A stretch of 64,000 nt of DNA from Salaquimonas sp. (GTDB lineage: Bacteria > Pseudomonadota > Alphaproteobacteria > Rhizobiales > Rhizobiaceae), in contig JANQQM010000002.1 of the NCBI GenBank assembly GCA_028289365.1, forward strand, positions 27,092 through 91,091, read 5' to 3'. How positions within the stretch are numbered: position 1 is the stretch's first letter; every line of letters begins with the position of its first letter. The notes beneath the pieces are model-generated. The model searched no databases, had not been told where the DNA came from, and saw only the letters and a program-made list of their open reading frames with translations. A program made the translations under genes and the position numbers. Below, piece by piece: positions 8,691-17,393 of this stretch.

Positions 8691-9956
8691 ATGTTGAGGC
8701 GGCGGTTATATCTGCAGATTTATGCCACGGTTATCGGAAGCATCATCATGCTCGCCGTACTTTCGGGCATATTGTGGAATCTCTTTGGCCGCGACCATTT
8801 CAACCGCGAGGTGGTCGAGATCACCGGCGAACTGGCCATTGCCTCGCTGCCCAGCAAGGATGCACCGAAAATCGAGCAACGCGAGGCGATCATTGCGCTG
8901 GGACGCCGTATCAATACCAGTGTCAGTCTTTTTGATGAGCGGTTAAATCCAATCGCCAGCTATGGAAGGCCGGTCAGATCACCTTCCGATTCTCGCGCCA
9001 GAAGGGGTCGGGGTGGAAGAAGCGGCCCGCATCTTACCCTGGCCTTACCCGATGGACGCTGGCTGGTAATCAATGTCACCCGACCAGGCTCGCCGCATCC
9101 ACTTGTCAATCTGATCCTGTTTCTTGGCACCATTGCAGTCAGTGTTGTGATTGCCTCATATCCGCTGGTCCGGCGGCTGACCCGCCGGTTGGAGCGGCTA
9201 CAGGAGGGTGTCGAACAGATGGGTAGCGGTGAGTTGTCGACGCGGGTCAAGGTGGAAGGTCGCGACGAGGTAGCCGGCCTCGCACAGAGCTTCAACGATG
9301 CCGCCGAAAAGATCGAGCGGTTGGTGGATACAAACCGGATGTTGCTGGCCAATGCTTCACACGAACTCAGAACACCGCTGGCCCGCATCCGGCTTGGCAT
9401 CGAGATGCTGGAAAAGAAGGAAGATCCGAAAAGACGAGAAGCATTGAAGCGCGATATCGACGAGCTAGACATATTGATCGACGAGATTCTGCTCATGAGT
9501 CGGCTTGAGGCAGGCGCACAGTTGAATCGATCCGGTTTAGTGGATCTCGTCGGATTGGCCGCGGAAGAAAGCGTGTATTTCGAGCATTGTTCGGTCGAGG
9601 GAAGCGCTCCCGACATTTACGGCGATCCGCACCTGCTTCGCCGGCTGATCCGCAATCTTCTCAAGAACGCTACCGAACATGGCGAACCGCCGGTCTTCGT
9701 TGACGTGGAGGCGAAGGACAACATGGTAATCTTGACTGTGAGCGATACCGGTAGGGGCATCGCCGAAGACGAACGTGAAAAAGTATTCGATCCATTTTAC
9801 AGAGCATCGCAATCGGCAACCAAGGACGGCTACGGACTGGGCCTGGCGCTTGTACGACAGATTGCCGAAGCACATGGCGGGACAGCGACAGTCACCACCG
9901 AAGGAAAACGCCGCTCTGCAATCAGGGTGACATTGCCGATATCACCAGGAAAATAA
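8691..9956 (+). CDS. Sensor histidine kinase
   Basis: 421 residues. Membrane helices at about 12-32 and 139-159 flank a roughly 105-residue periplasmic sensor domain, followed by HAMP and a dimerisation helix with the phospho-accepting His near 224 (NASHELRTPL). The ATPase domain has the N box (NLLKNATEHGE), G1 (DTGRGIAED), F (FDPFYR) and G2 (GYGLGLAL). The periplasmic loop has a basic RGRGGRSG stretch similar in composition to the linker of the CpxP-like neighbour. It pairs with the response regulator just upstream. Confidence 0.95.
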   Translation: MLRRRLYLQIYATVIGSIIMLAVLSGILWNLFGRDHFNREVVEITGELAIASLPSKDAPKIEQREAIIALGRRINTSVSLFDERLNPIASYGRPVRSPSDSRARRGRGGRSGPHLTLALPDGRWLVINVTRPGSPHPLVNLILFLGTIAVSVVIASYPLVRRLTRRLERLQEGVEQMGSGELSTRVKVEGRDEVAGLAQSFNDAAEKIERLVDTNRMLLANASHELRTPLARIRLGIEMLEKKEDPKRREALKRDIDELDILIDEILLMSRLEAGAQLNRSGLVDLVGLAAEESVYFEHCSVEGSAPDIYGDPHLLRRLIRNLLKNATEHGEPPVFVDVEAKDNMVILTVSDTGRGIAEDEREKVFDPFYRASQSATKDGYGLGLALVRQIAEAHGGTATVTTEGKRRSAIRVTLPISPGK

Positions 9957-9973
9957 ATTCGTCAAGCTGAAAG

Positions 9974-10759
9974 CTATCGCCCCTGCCATACCGGATCGCG
10001 TTTTTCGGCGAAGGCGCGAGCGCCCTCAAGCTGATCCTCGGAGTTATAAAGCGTTTTGACGGTATCGAACTGGCTGGTCGTGATCTTGTCCATGGCGTCG
10101 TGAAATTTCATGTTTTCGGCTTCACGAACAACCTCCTTGATCGCGGCCTGGACCAGCGGCGGGCCTGATGCGAGCGTTTCGGCCAGTTTCCACGCCTCCG
10201 GCATGAGTTCTGCGGCCGGATAGACGTGATTGATCAACCCCCAGCGCGCGGCTTCCTCGGCATCTATCCAGCGACCCGTCAGCAACATTTCCATGGCGAT
10301 ATGGTACGGAATGCGTTTGGGCAGCTTGACGCTTGCCGCATCTGCAACCGTGCCTGACTTGATTTCCGGAAGGGCAAAAGTAGCATGTTCGGCAGCCAGA
10401 ATAAGGTCGGCACTGATTGCCAATTCCAGGCCGCCGCCACAGCAGATACCGTTGATCGCGGCGATCACCGGTTTGTTCAGCCCACGCAATTCCTGCAATC
10501 CGCCAAATCCCCCTACCCCGTAATCGCCGTCGACCGCATCACCGTCGGCAGCAGCCTTCAAATCCCATCCGGGACAAAAGAACTTTTCTCCGGCAGCAGT
10601 CAGAATTGCGACCCGCATGGTGTCGTCGTCGCGGAAGTCCTGAAATATCTCGCCCATAATGCGGCTGGTCGCCAAGTCGATCGCATTAGCCTTCGGACGA
10701 TCCAGCGTTACCTCGAGAATACTACCCTGTTTCAGAGTCTTGATTGGGTTAGTCGGCAT
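9974..10759 (-). CDS. caiD: Crotonobetainyl-CoA hydratase (CaiD-like enoyl-CoA hydratase)
   Basis: 261 residues from the ATG at 10759, which has an upstream CGGAGGAG ribosome site and overlaps the end of the ligase gene by 11 bp. It matches remembered E. coli CaiD along its length: [42 protein letters not shown], and the C-terminal [10 protein letters not shown]. Both catalytic glutamates (in GGLELA and FALPE) are present. The reaction would be crotonobetainyl-CoA plus water to L-carnitinyl-CoA. It is the last gene of the carnitine operon. The lineage-specific name should be checked. Confidence 0.88.
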   Translation of the reverse strand: MPTNPIKTLKQGSILEVTLDRPKANAIDLATSRIMGEIFQDFRDDDTMRVAILTAAGEKFFCPGWDLKAAADGDAVDGDYGVGGFGGLQELRGLNKPVIAAINGICCGGGLELAISADLILAAEHATFALPEIKSGTVADAASVKLPKRIPYHIAMEMLLTGRWIDAEEAARWGLINHVYPAAELMPEAWKLAETLASGPPLVQAAIKEVVREAENMKFHDAMDKITTSQFDTVKTLYNSEDQLEGARAFAEKRDPVWQGR

Positions 10760-12785
10760 GGTCTCCTCCGATCCTGATAAGCGCATCCACCGCCACGGCT
10801 ACATTCTGACCACATAGCAGTGGATTGATTTCTACCTCTTCCACGGCATCCTTCTGGACAAATTCCTGGATTGCCATGATCGTATCAATAATGGCTTCGA
10901 TATCGGCGGCCGGAGCGCCGCGATAGCCTTCCAGGAGCTTCCAGATACTCAATTGTCGCAATTCGAGTTTGATGTCATTTCTGGTTGCCGGAACAAGTAG
11001 AGAAACGCTGTCGCGCAGCAGTTCTGCAAGCGTACCGCCGGCTGCGATTGTGAGTACGAATCCGTGGGCGGGATCCCGGACAACACCGACCAGCAGTTCT
11101 GCAACGGCATCCATGATCATCGCTTCGACCAGATATTCATCACCGCACATTTGCTCGGCTGAAGTTTGAACCTGTTTAGCAGAAGCAAGGTTCAATTTTA
11201 CCGCTCCGGCTTCAGTCTTGTGGGCGATACCCAAGGCTTTCAAAGCCACCGGAAATCCGATTTCCAAGGCTTTCGAGGCGGCCTCGGCAGGGCTGCCGGC
11301 ACATGCGTTTTGGGGAATGTTTACCCCCCATTTCGACAGAAATCGCTTCGCGTGACCCTCATTCAGCACCCTGAGTTCCGGAACGTTTTCGCTCAAGTAA
11401 ACCGGTGGTGAAACAACGAATTCAGAAAGCGATGCGGCAACATCAATCGCCTCGATTGCTTCCGACAAGCCACATAGCGGAACGATATTTTGCTCCATAA
11501 GAGACGCCGAGACATCTTCGGGCAAGTTCTCGCTCAATGATCCGAGTACGCAGAACGGGACCCCAGTTTGCTTTTTCGCTTTAGCGATTGCCATAGTCAC
11601 CACGTTCCAGTCCTCAGCTGAGCAGCGATCCAACCGGGGGAAGTCCAGCATTACGATGACCAGCGCATATTGTGGATCGGCCATTGCAATAAAAGTTTGC
11701 GTCAATGCGGGCAAGTCTCCCCAGATCCTGGTCTGATAGTCGAGTGGGTTGGTGAGCGCCACCGAAGGGCCGAGGACGCCGCGGAGCGCAACTTTCTGCC
11801 GATCGTTCAATGGCGGCATGACCAGGTTGGACGAATGAACTGCATCAGCGATCAGTCCGGCCTCGCCGCCGGAACAGGACAAGGAAGCAATCGCTTTAGA
11901 GGCAAGCGGGCCCTCCATATGAAGCAATTTCAAGGTTTCGATGAGCGCCGCCAATGAAGAGACCTTGCTGATACCAAGGCGGGCCAGCAAAGCGCGAGCA
12001 CCAGCATCACTACCTGCCAACGACGCGGTATGGGTGATGGTCGCTGCCTTTGCATTCTCAGAACTGCCTATTTTCAACGCCACAACCGGCTTGTTCAATT
12101 CGTGGGCCCGCGCCGCTAGTCGTTCCAATGCGCGGATATCGCTGATGCCTTCAATGTGCAAACCGAGTGTTGTCACCCTGGGGTCTTCTATCAGATCCAA
12201 CCCGATTTCGGAGAGATCGATCTGTGCCTGATTGCCGGCGGTCATCAGATAGGCGATCGGCAGTCCACGCTTCTGCATAGTCAGGTTGATGGCAATGTTC
12301 GAACTCTGGGTGATGATCGCGACACCGCACTCCTGTCTCAAGCCACCATGTTGATCAGGCCAGAGCGCAATGCCATCCAGATAGTTCAAAAAACCGTAGC
12401 AGTTGGGGCCGATGATCGGCATGTCTCCGGCTGCTTTCAGCAATTTATGCTGTAGCTTTCTGCCTTCGCTGTTCCCTTCTTCCAGTTCCAGAAATCCCGA
12501 AGCAAAACAGACCGCACCGCCAGCACCAATCCCGGATAGTTCACGCACAATCTCTATCGTCGCGTGTCGATTGACCCCTATAAATGCTGCGTCGGGTGTT
12601 CCAGGCAATTCTGAAATTGACGAGAAAACCGGCCGTCCGCCGATTTCCGCTTTGTTAGGATGGACCGGCCAGATGGAACCGGGAAATCCGATTTTCCTGC
12701 ACTGATCGACAACATTCTCGCACCAGCTCCCGCCGCCGATGACTGCGATAGATCGAGGACGAAATAGTCGACCGAGTTTTGACAT
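10749..12785 (-). CDS. ADP-forming acyl-CoA synthetase, fused alpha-beta (acetate-CoA ligase family)
   Basis: 678 residues. The N-terminal CoA-binding Rossmann domain ([11 protein letters not shown]) is followed by the flavodoxin-like ligase domain with the phosphohistidine segment ([11 protein letters not shown]). From about residue 455 there is an ATP-grasp beta domain ([20 protein letters not shown]). It is the full fused architecture. Placed between the acyl-CoA dehydrogenase (adjacent, zero gap) and the CaiD-like hydratase, it most likely activates gamma-butyrobetaine or carnitine to the CoA thioester. That role is usually filled by AMP-forming CaiC or the CaiB transferase, so the use of an NDP-forming enzyme is notable. 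Substrate assignment is inference. Confidence 0.85.
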   Translation of the reverse strand: MSKLGRLFRPRSIAVIGGGSWCENVVDQCRKIGFPGSIWPVHPNKAEIGGRPVFSSISELPGTPDAAFIGVNRHATIEIVRELSGIGAGGAVCFASGFLELEEGNSEGRKLQHKLLKAAGDMPIIGPNCYGFLNYLDGIALWPDQHGGLRQECGVAIITQSSNIAINLTMQKRGLPIAYLMTAGNQAQIDLSEIGLDLIEDPRVTTLGLHIEGISDIRALERLAARAHELNKPVVALKIGSSENAKAATITHTASLAGSDAGARALLARLGISKVSSLAALIETLKLLHMEGPLASKAIASLSCSGGEAGLIADAVHSSNLVMPPLNDRQKVALRGVLGPSVALTNPLDYQTRIWGDLPALTQTFIAMADPQYALVIVMLDFPRLDRCSAEDWNVVTMAIAKAKKQTGVPFCVLGSLSENLPEDVSASLMEQNIVPLCGLSEAIEAIDVAASLSEFVVSPPVYLSENVPELRVLNEGHAKRFLSKWGVNIPQNACAGSPAEAASKALEIGFPVALKALGIAHKTEAGAVKLNLASAKQVQTSAEQMCGDEYLVEAMIMDAVAELLVGVVRDPAHGFVLTIAAGGTLAELLRDSVSLLVPATRNDIKLELRQLSIWKLLEGYRGAPAADIEAIIDTIMAIQEFVQKDAVEEVEINPLLCGQNVAVAVDALIRIGGDHAD

Positions 12786-13946
12786 TTAGGCACCAAGCGG
12801 GCGAAACAGTTCGCGGCTGATAATGTGGCGCTGGATTTCGCTGGTGCCGTCCCAGATTCGCTCGACACGCGCATCGCGCCAGAACCGCTCGACCGGGAAA
12901 TCATCCATCAGGCCCATTCCGCCGAAGATCTGCAGGGTCGTATCTGTGACCCTGGCCAGCATTTCTGAAGCGTAGAGTTTGGCGGATGCAATTTCGCGGT
13001 TTGCAGGCTGGTTGTTGTCCAGGCGCCAGGCGGCGGCTAGTGTAAGCCAATCTGCTGCATCGATTTCGGTGATCATGTCGGCGACCTGAAAGCTTATGCC
13101 CTGAAACTTGGCAATCTGTTGTCCGAATTGCTTCCGTTCGGCGGCGTAGTTCAACCCTAATTCAAAACACCTACGCGCACGGCCCACGCACATTGCCGCA
13201 ACGGTCAGCCGGGTGGCATAGAGCCACTCGTTCATGACGGCAAAACCGCCATCGACAGCGCCCAGGATTTGCGAGTTCGGCAGGCGGCAATTGTCGAAAT
13301 ATAGCGTTGAATTCTTGTAACCCTTATGACTGACCGAATTGTAGCCATCCCGTACTTCAAAACCGGGCGTGCCACGATCGACCAGAAATGTTGTGATGCG
13401 TTTCTTTTGGCCCCTCTCGGTCTCATCGACACCGGTCGCCACAAAAACGATGAAAAAATCTGCGTGTTCAGCACCTGAAATGAAATGCTTGGAACCGTTG
13501 ACGACCCAGTCATCCCCATCCTGGACCGCCTGACATTTCATGCCCCTGACATCCGAGCCTGCATCGGGCTCAGTCATCGCAAGGGCATCCATTTTCTCAC
13601 CGCGGATGGCCGGCAGCAGATAGCGATCCCTTTGCTCTTCGTTACAAGCCATCAGGATGTTTTGCGGGCGTCCGAAGAAATGGGTTAGCGCCATGGAACC
13701 CCGACCCAATTCGCGCTCGACAAGGGCTAGTTCCAAATGGCTGAGACCGGCCCCGCCAACCTCTTCGGGAAAGTTGCAACCATAAAAGCCGAGTTCAATA
13801 CAGCGCTGCTTGATATGCTCACCGATCTCTTGAGGCACTTCTCCCGTCCGCTCGACAAGCGCCTCATGAGGATAGATTTCCTTTTCGACAAATGATCGAA
13901 CTGTCGTGACGATCATTTCCTGTTCTTCGGTCAGTCCGAACTGCAT
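12786..13946 (-). CDS. Acyl-CoA dehydrogenase, probable gamma-butyrobetainyl-CoA dehydrogenase
   Basis: 386 residues, standard ACAD length: N-terminal helical domain, beta domain with MTEPDAGSDVRGM (FAD/substrate loop), and C-terminal helices with AAERKQFGQQIAKFQ and IFGGMGLMDDFPVERFWRDARV. The position of the medium-chain-type catalytic Glu (usually in YEGT) reads WDGTSEIQ, an Asp. In the operon it would oxidise gamma-butyrobetainyl-CoA to crotonobetainyl-CoA, feeding the CaiD-like hydratase. Electrons would go to ETF, which is not encoded here. The family is certain, the substrate inferred. Confidence 0.87.
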   Translation of the reverse strand: MQFGLTEEQEMIVTTVRSFVEKEIYPHEALVERTGEVPQEIGEHIKQRCIELGFYGCNFPEEVGGAGLSHLELALVERELGRGSMALTHFFGRPQNILMACNEEQRDRYLLPAIRGEKMDALAMTEPDAGSDVRGMKCQAVQDGDDWVVNGSKHFISGAEHADFFIVFVATGVDETERGQKKRITTFLVDRGTPGFEVRDGYNSVSHKGYKNSTLYFDNCRLPNSQILGAVDGGFAVMNEWLYATRLTVAAMCVGRARRCFELGLNYAAERKQFGQQIAKFQGISFQVADMITEIDAADWLTLAAAWRLDNNQPANREIASAKLYASEMLARVTDTTLQIFGGMGLMDDFPVERFWRDARVERIWDGTSEIQRHIISRELFRPLGA

Positions 13947-14010
13947 GGAAAGAACCTCAAACTATTTGCGTTCATATTTATTTGCCTCCGACCGTCTCGC
14001 GAGACCGGTC

Positions 14011-15429
14011 TTAGCCGCGCTGACCCACAAATCGACCAGCACCCTCGGGCACAGCCCGCTTGGCATGTGCGGACGCGAATTGGCCGATTGATTTTGTGAT
14101 TTCAGTATCGGGACTACAGCTCTTGCGGGTGTTCAGATCGACATGCAGGAGCAGTGTTTCCACGGTGGCGGCAAGATTGCCATCAACACCATTGAGATTG
14201 TGGAACAGGTGAAGTTTCCTTCCATCGCCTGCCAACACTTGCGTTGCAATTTTCAGAGTTTCACCGGCATGCAATTCGGCCAGATAGCGGACATGATTTT
14301 CCACCGTGAAGTAGCTTTTGCCGGTTGAAACATATTCCGGACCGGCGCCAATCATTTCCAGGAAGCGGTCAGTCGCCTCCGCGCTTGCCTCCAGAAAATG
14401 CGCCTCATTCATATGGCCGTTATAATCCGTCCAGCTCACCGGGATTTGCCGATGGGCGGTGACTGGCAATTCGTCGCTTGAAGGATCTTCAAACCGTACT
14501 TCATGGTCCGTGATGATCTTGCCGGCGCCACTGCCGGTTATTCGAAGGGCGCGCAACATGCCAACGAGATTATCGTCACGGAGCCGCTCCAGTTCCCGGA
14601 TCGACAGGTGTCCGGATTGCGCGTCAGATTGCTCGGCGATCAGGTTCACCAGTTCAGGCGTGAACTCCGGAACGTCCATCAGCTTGGTCCAGGGCCAGGA
14701 AAGTGCCGGTCCAAATTGCTGCATGAAATGACGCATCCCAGCCTCGCCACCAGCAATGCGATAGGTCTCAAACAGACCCATCTGAGCCCATCTGAGACCA
14801 AATCCCATCCGGATAGCTTCGTCGATCTCGGATGTGGTCGCGACGCCATCGCTGACCAGCCAAAGAGCTTCGCGCCAGACGGCTTCCAGTAGACGATCCG
14901 CGATATGCGCATCGATTTCATTGCGAACCGTCAGGGGATACATGCCGATGTCGCGCAATATCTGTGCTGCGGTTTCGGTCTGCATCGGGTCGCCGACAAG
15001 TTCCACCAAGGGAAGCAAATAGACCGGATTGAATGGATGAGCGACAATGAACCGTGTTTCGTTTCTGTTCAATTCCGACGGCTTGAAGCCCGATGTCGAA
15101 GACCCAATTACCGCATCGGCTGACGCGTGTTTGGCAATTTCCGCGTGAACAACATGCTTGAGTTCGAGCCGCTCCGGAACGCTCTCCTGTATCCAGTCAG
15201 CGCCAACGATGACCTCGGCAATCTCGTCATTAAACCGGAGTTCCCCTTCAGCAGGAAGTGACTTGTTGTAGATAGCCGGTAGTGCGCGACGTGCATTTTC
15301 GAGAACGTCGAGTATTTTTCTATCAGCCTGCGGATCGGTGTCATAGACAGCAACGTCCCAACCATTGAGCAGGAAACGAGCGGCCCAGCCGCCGCCAATA
15401 ACCCCGCCTCCGATGATAGCAGCCTTCAT
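14011..15429 (-). CDS. lcdH: L-carnitine 3-dehydrogenase fused to betainyl-CoA thioesterase
   Basis: 472 residues from the ATG at 15429, which begins the Rossmann motif (MKAAIIGGGVIGGGWAARF). Residues 1 to about 315 are the two-domain 3-hydroxyacyl-CoA-dehydrogenase-like carnitine dehydrogenase (SSTSGFKPSELN, VAHPFNPVYLLPLVE). Residues from about 325 to the end are a hotdog thioesterase (VSWTDYNGHMNEAHFLE). The first half oxidises L-carnitine to 3-dehydrocarnitine with NAD; the second would hydrolyse betainyl-CoA to glycine betaine. This fusion is known from rhizobial carnitine catabolism. It is 7 bp downstream of the BKACE gene, so the three activities are coproduced. Confidence 0.92.
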   Translation of the reverse strand: MKAAIIGGGVIGGGWAARFLLNGWDVAVYDTDPQADRKILDVLENARRALPAIYNKSLPAEGELRFNDEIAEVIVGADWIQESVPERLELKHVVHAEIAKHASADAVIGSSTSGFKPSELNRNETRFIVAHPFNPVYLLPLVELVGDPMQTETAAQILRDIGMYPLTVRNEIDAHIADRLLEAVWREALWLVSDGVATTSEIDEAIRMGFGLRWAQMGLFETYRIAGGEAGMRHFMQQFGPALSWPWTKLMDVPEFTPELVNLIAEQSDAQSGHLSIRELERLRDDNLVGMLRALRITGSGAGKIITDHEVRFEDPSSDELPVTAHRQIPVSWTDYNGHMNEAHFLEASAEATDRFLEMIGAGPEYVSTGKSYFTVENHVRYLAELHAGETLKIATQVLAGDGRKLHLFHNLNGVDGNLAATVETLLLHVDLNTRKSCSPDTEITKSIGQFASAHAKRAVPEGAGRFVGQRG

Positions 15430-15436
15430 CGCGCCC

Positions 15437-16354
15437 TCACTTTTGCTTCTGAGCACGTTTGGTCAAACTGAGCTTGGCACGAACTTCATCCGGCCCCATC
15501 ACCCTTGCGCCCATGCGTTCGATGATGCCAACCGCGCGCTCGACAAGCTGCTCATTGGTCGCTAGCACGCCTTTGTCGAGAAACAGATTATCTTCCAAGC
15601 CAACCCGGACATTGCCACCCGCCAAGACCGCGGCAGCAACATAGGGCATTTGATGGCGCCCGAGACTGAATGCCGACCAGTGCCAATCAGGCGGAACATT
15701 ATTGACCATTGCCATGAAAGTGTTGAGATCATCGGGGGCGCCCCAAGGCACGCCCATGCAGAGCTGCACCAGTGCCGGCGAGGTAATCACACCCTCCTTA
15801 ACAAGCTCAATGGCAAATCGAAGATGCCCGGTATCGAATGCCTCGATTTCGGGTTTCACGCCAAGTTCTGTCATCATTGTGCCCATGGCGCGCAACATGC
15901 CGGGTGTGTTGGTCATTACATAATCAGCTTCGGCGAAGTTCATGGTGCCGCAATCAAGCGTACAGATTTCCGGCAGGCATTCGGCAATGTGCGCCATTCT
16001 TTCGCTGGCACCGACCATGTCAGTCCCCGTTGAATTGACTGGCAGTGGCGCTTCGGTGGAGCCGAACACCATGTCGCCGCCCATGCCTGCGGTCAGATTA
16101 AGGACCACGTCGACATCCGCCTCGCGAATGCGGTCTGTGACCTCCCGATAGAGATCCAAGCGTCTGGATGGCGCGCCAGTCTCGGGATCACGAACATGGC
16201 AATGGACAATGGCGGCCCCTGCCCTGGCGGCGGCAATCGCACTGTCGGCAATTTGTTCAGGACTGCGCGGAACATGAGGTGATCTATCCTGCGTGCCGCC
16301 GGATCCGGTAACCGCACAGGTGATGAAGACATCCTTCGTGATGGCAAGGGGCAT
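15437..16354 (-). CDS. Beta-keto acid cleavage enzyme (BKACE, DUF849), dehydrocarnitine cleavage
   Basis: 305 residues, a TIM barrel of the DUF849/BKACE family. The zinc-binding H-x-H is in IVHCHVRDPETG (residues 51 and 53), and the late VRVGLEDNLFL stretch is the CoA-side signature. BKACE enzymes condense a beta-keto acid with acetyl-CoA to give acetoacetate and a new acyl-CoA. Between carnitine dehydrogenase and a betainyl-CoA thioesterase, the reaction is 3-dehydrocarnitine plus acetyl-CoA to betainyl-CoA plus acetoacetate. It is the first gene of the operon, divergent from the regulator. Confidence 0.92.
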   Translation of the reverse strand: MPLAITKDVFITCAVTGSGGTQDRSPHVPRSPEQIADSAIAAARAGAAIVHCHVRDPETGAPSRRLDLYREVTDRIREADVDVVLNLTAGMGGDMVFGSTEAPLPVNSTGTDMVGASERMAHIAECLPEICTLDCGTMNFAEADYVMTNTPGMLRAMGTMMTELGVKPEIEAFDTGHLRFAIELVKEGVITSPALVQLCMGVPWGAPDDLNTFMAMVNNVPPDWHWSAFSLGRHQMPYVAAAVLAGGNVRVGLEDNLFLDKGVLATNEQLVERAVGIIERMGARVMGPDEVRAKLSLTKRAQKQK

Positions 16355-16389
16355 TGATTCCTCCCATTATGCCGTCAGGATCGTCGAGA

Positions 16390-16417
16390 TTGACCAATTT
16401 TACTGTGCAGATATAGT
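16390..16417 (+). promoter_or_regulatory. Candidate sigma-70 promoter of the carnitine regulator gene
   Basis: TTGACC at 16390-16395 and TATAGT at 16412-16417 are separated by 16 bp. Transcription would start about at the ATG at 16425, where no Shine-Dalgarno is visible, so the mRNA could be leaderless. It sits in the 70-bp divergent gap to the BKACE gene, where the regulator should also bind. Confidence 0.45.
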
Positions 16418-16424
16418 TGATATT

Positions 16425-17363
16425 ATGCAGTCTTGGTCTAAAACAAATGCGCAGAACTCGCAGATCGGCATCTTATTGTTCGATCAGTTTTCCAATCATT
16501 GCCTGGCAAATGTGATGGAGCCCTTTCGCGCGGCTAACACGTTTCTGCGCCGACAGGCTTTTGAATGGCACATCGTGACGCTGGACGACAGTCCGGTACG
16601 ATCATCCAGCGGCCTGCCGGTCATGCCGACCGCCCGCCTTTCGGATCAATTCGCGGGGGATATCCTGTTCGTCGTTTCCAGCTATGACTTCAGGTCGCTC
16701 ATGACAACGAAGTGTCTGCAGACGCTGCGTACCGGCGCCAGGCGCTACAAGAGACTGGCCGCACTGGATACCGGAAGCTGGTTGGTGGCCGCAGCCGGAC
16801 TCTTGGAAAACCGCAAGGCCACCATCCATTACGACGAGATCGATGCATTTGCAGAGCGATTTCCCGAAATTCAGGTTCGACGCAAGCGCTGGGTGAATGA
16901 TGACGGCGTGATTACCTGCGGCGGCGCCATGGCTTCGTTCGAGCTTGTGCTTGACCTGATCGCCGAACTGCATGGCACGGGTCTCGCCTTGGAAATCGCG
17001 CAGTTGTTCATGGTTGAACACGCAACGTTCGGCCAGTCGATTCCGCCGGTCAGCAAGGATCGCCGTGTGGACAAGTGCCTGCTGTCGATGGAGGCGAATA
17101 TCGAACAGCCGCTCTCCATTCCAGAGCTGGCCAGACTATCAAATTGTCGGCAAAGGGATATGGAACAACGGTTTGTTCGCGCACTCGGGACAACGCCGGA
17201 TGTCGTTTACCGGCGTCTGCGGTTGAACGCTGCCAAGAAGCTTCTGGAGGCCAATATCATGCCGGTCTCCGAGATCGCGGTTCGGTGCGGCTATAGCAAT
17301 GCGAGCGCGTTTTCCCGCGCCTTTAGACGTGAATTTGGCGTGGCGCCGAGGGAGTATTATTGA
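16425..17363 (+). CDS. cdhR: GlxA/CdhR-type AraC-family regulator of carnitine catabolism
   Basis: 312 residues from the ATG at 16425. The N-terminal half is a DJ-1/PfpI (GATase1-like) ligand domain (QIGILLFDQFSNHCLANVMEPFRAAN). The C-terminal 100 residues are an AraC double helix-turn-helix (ISIPELARLSNCRQRDMEQRF..., VSEIAVRCGYSNASAFSRAFRREFG). The same architecture is found in GbdR, CdhR and related regulators of quaternary amines. Divergent transcription from the BKACE-carnitine dehydrogenase operon supports control by carnitine or a catabolite. An upstream in-frame extension to 16293 would overlap the BKACE gene and is not supported. Confidence 0.87.
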   Translation: MQSWSKTNAQNSQIGILLFDQFSNHCLANVMEPFRAANTFLRRQAFEWHIVTLDDSPVRSSSGLPVMPTARLSDQFAGDILFVVSSYDFRSLMTTKCLQTLRTGARRYKRLAALDTGSWLVAAAGLLENRKATIHYDEIDAFAERFPEIQVRRKRWVNDDGVITCGGAMASFELVLDLIAELHGTGLALEIAQLFMVEHATFGQSIPPVSKDRRVDKCLLSMEANIEQPLSIPELARLSNCRQRDMEQRFVRALGTTPDVVYRRLRLNAAKKLLEANIMPVSEIAVRCGYSNASAFSRAFRREFGVAPREYY

Positions 17364-17393
17364 GTCTGCGGTAGCGGAGATTTGATCGGCGTT

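Noticed and set aside
16293..16424. 44-codon extension of the carnitine regulator
   Set aside because: It overlaps the BKACE start and promoter; the family domain begins after the ATG at 16425.
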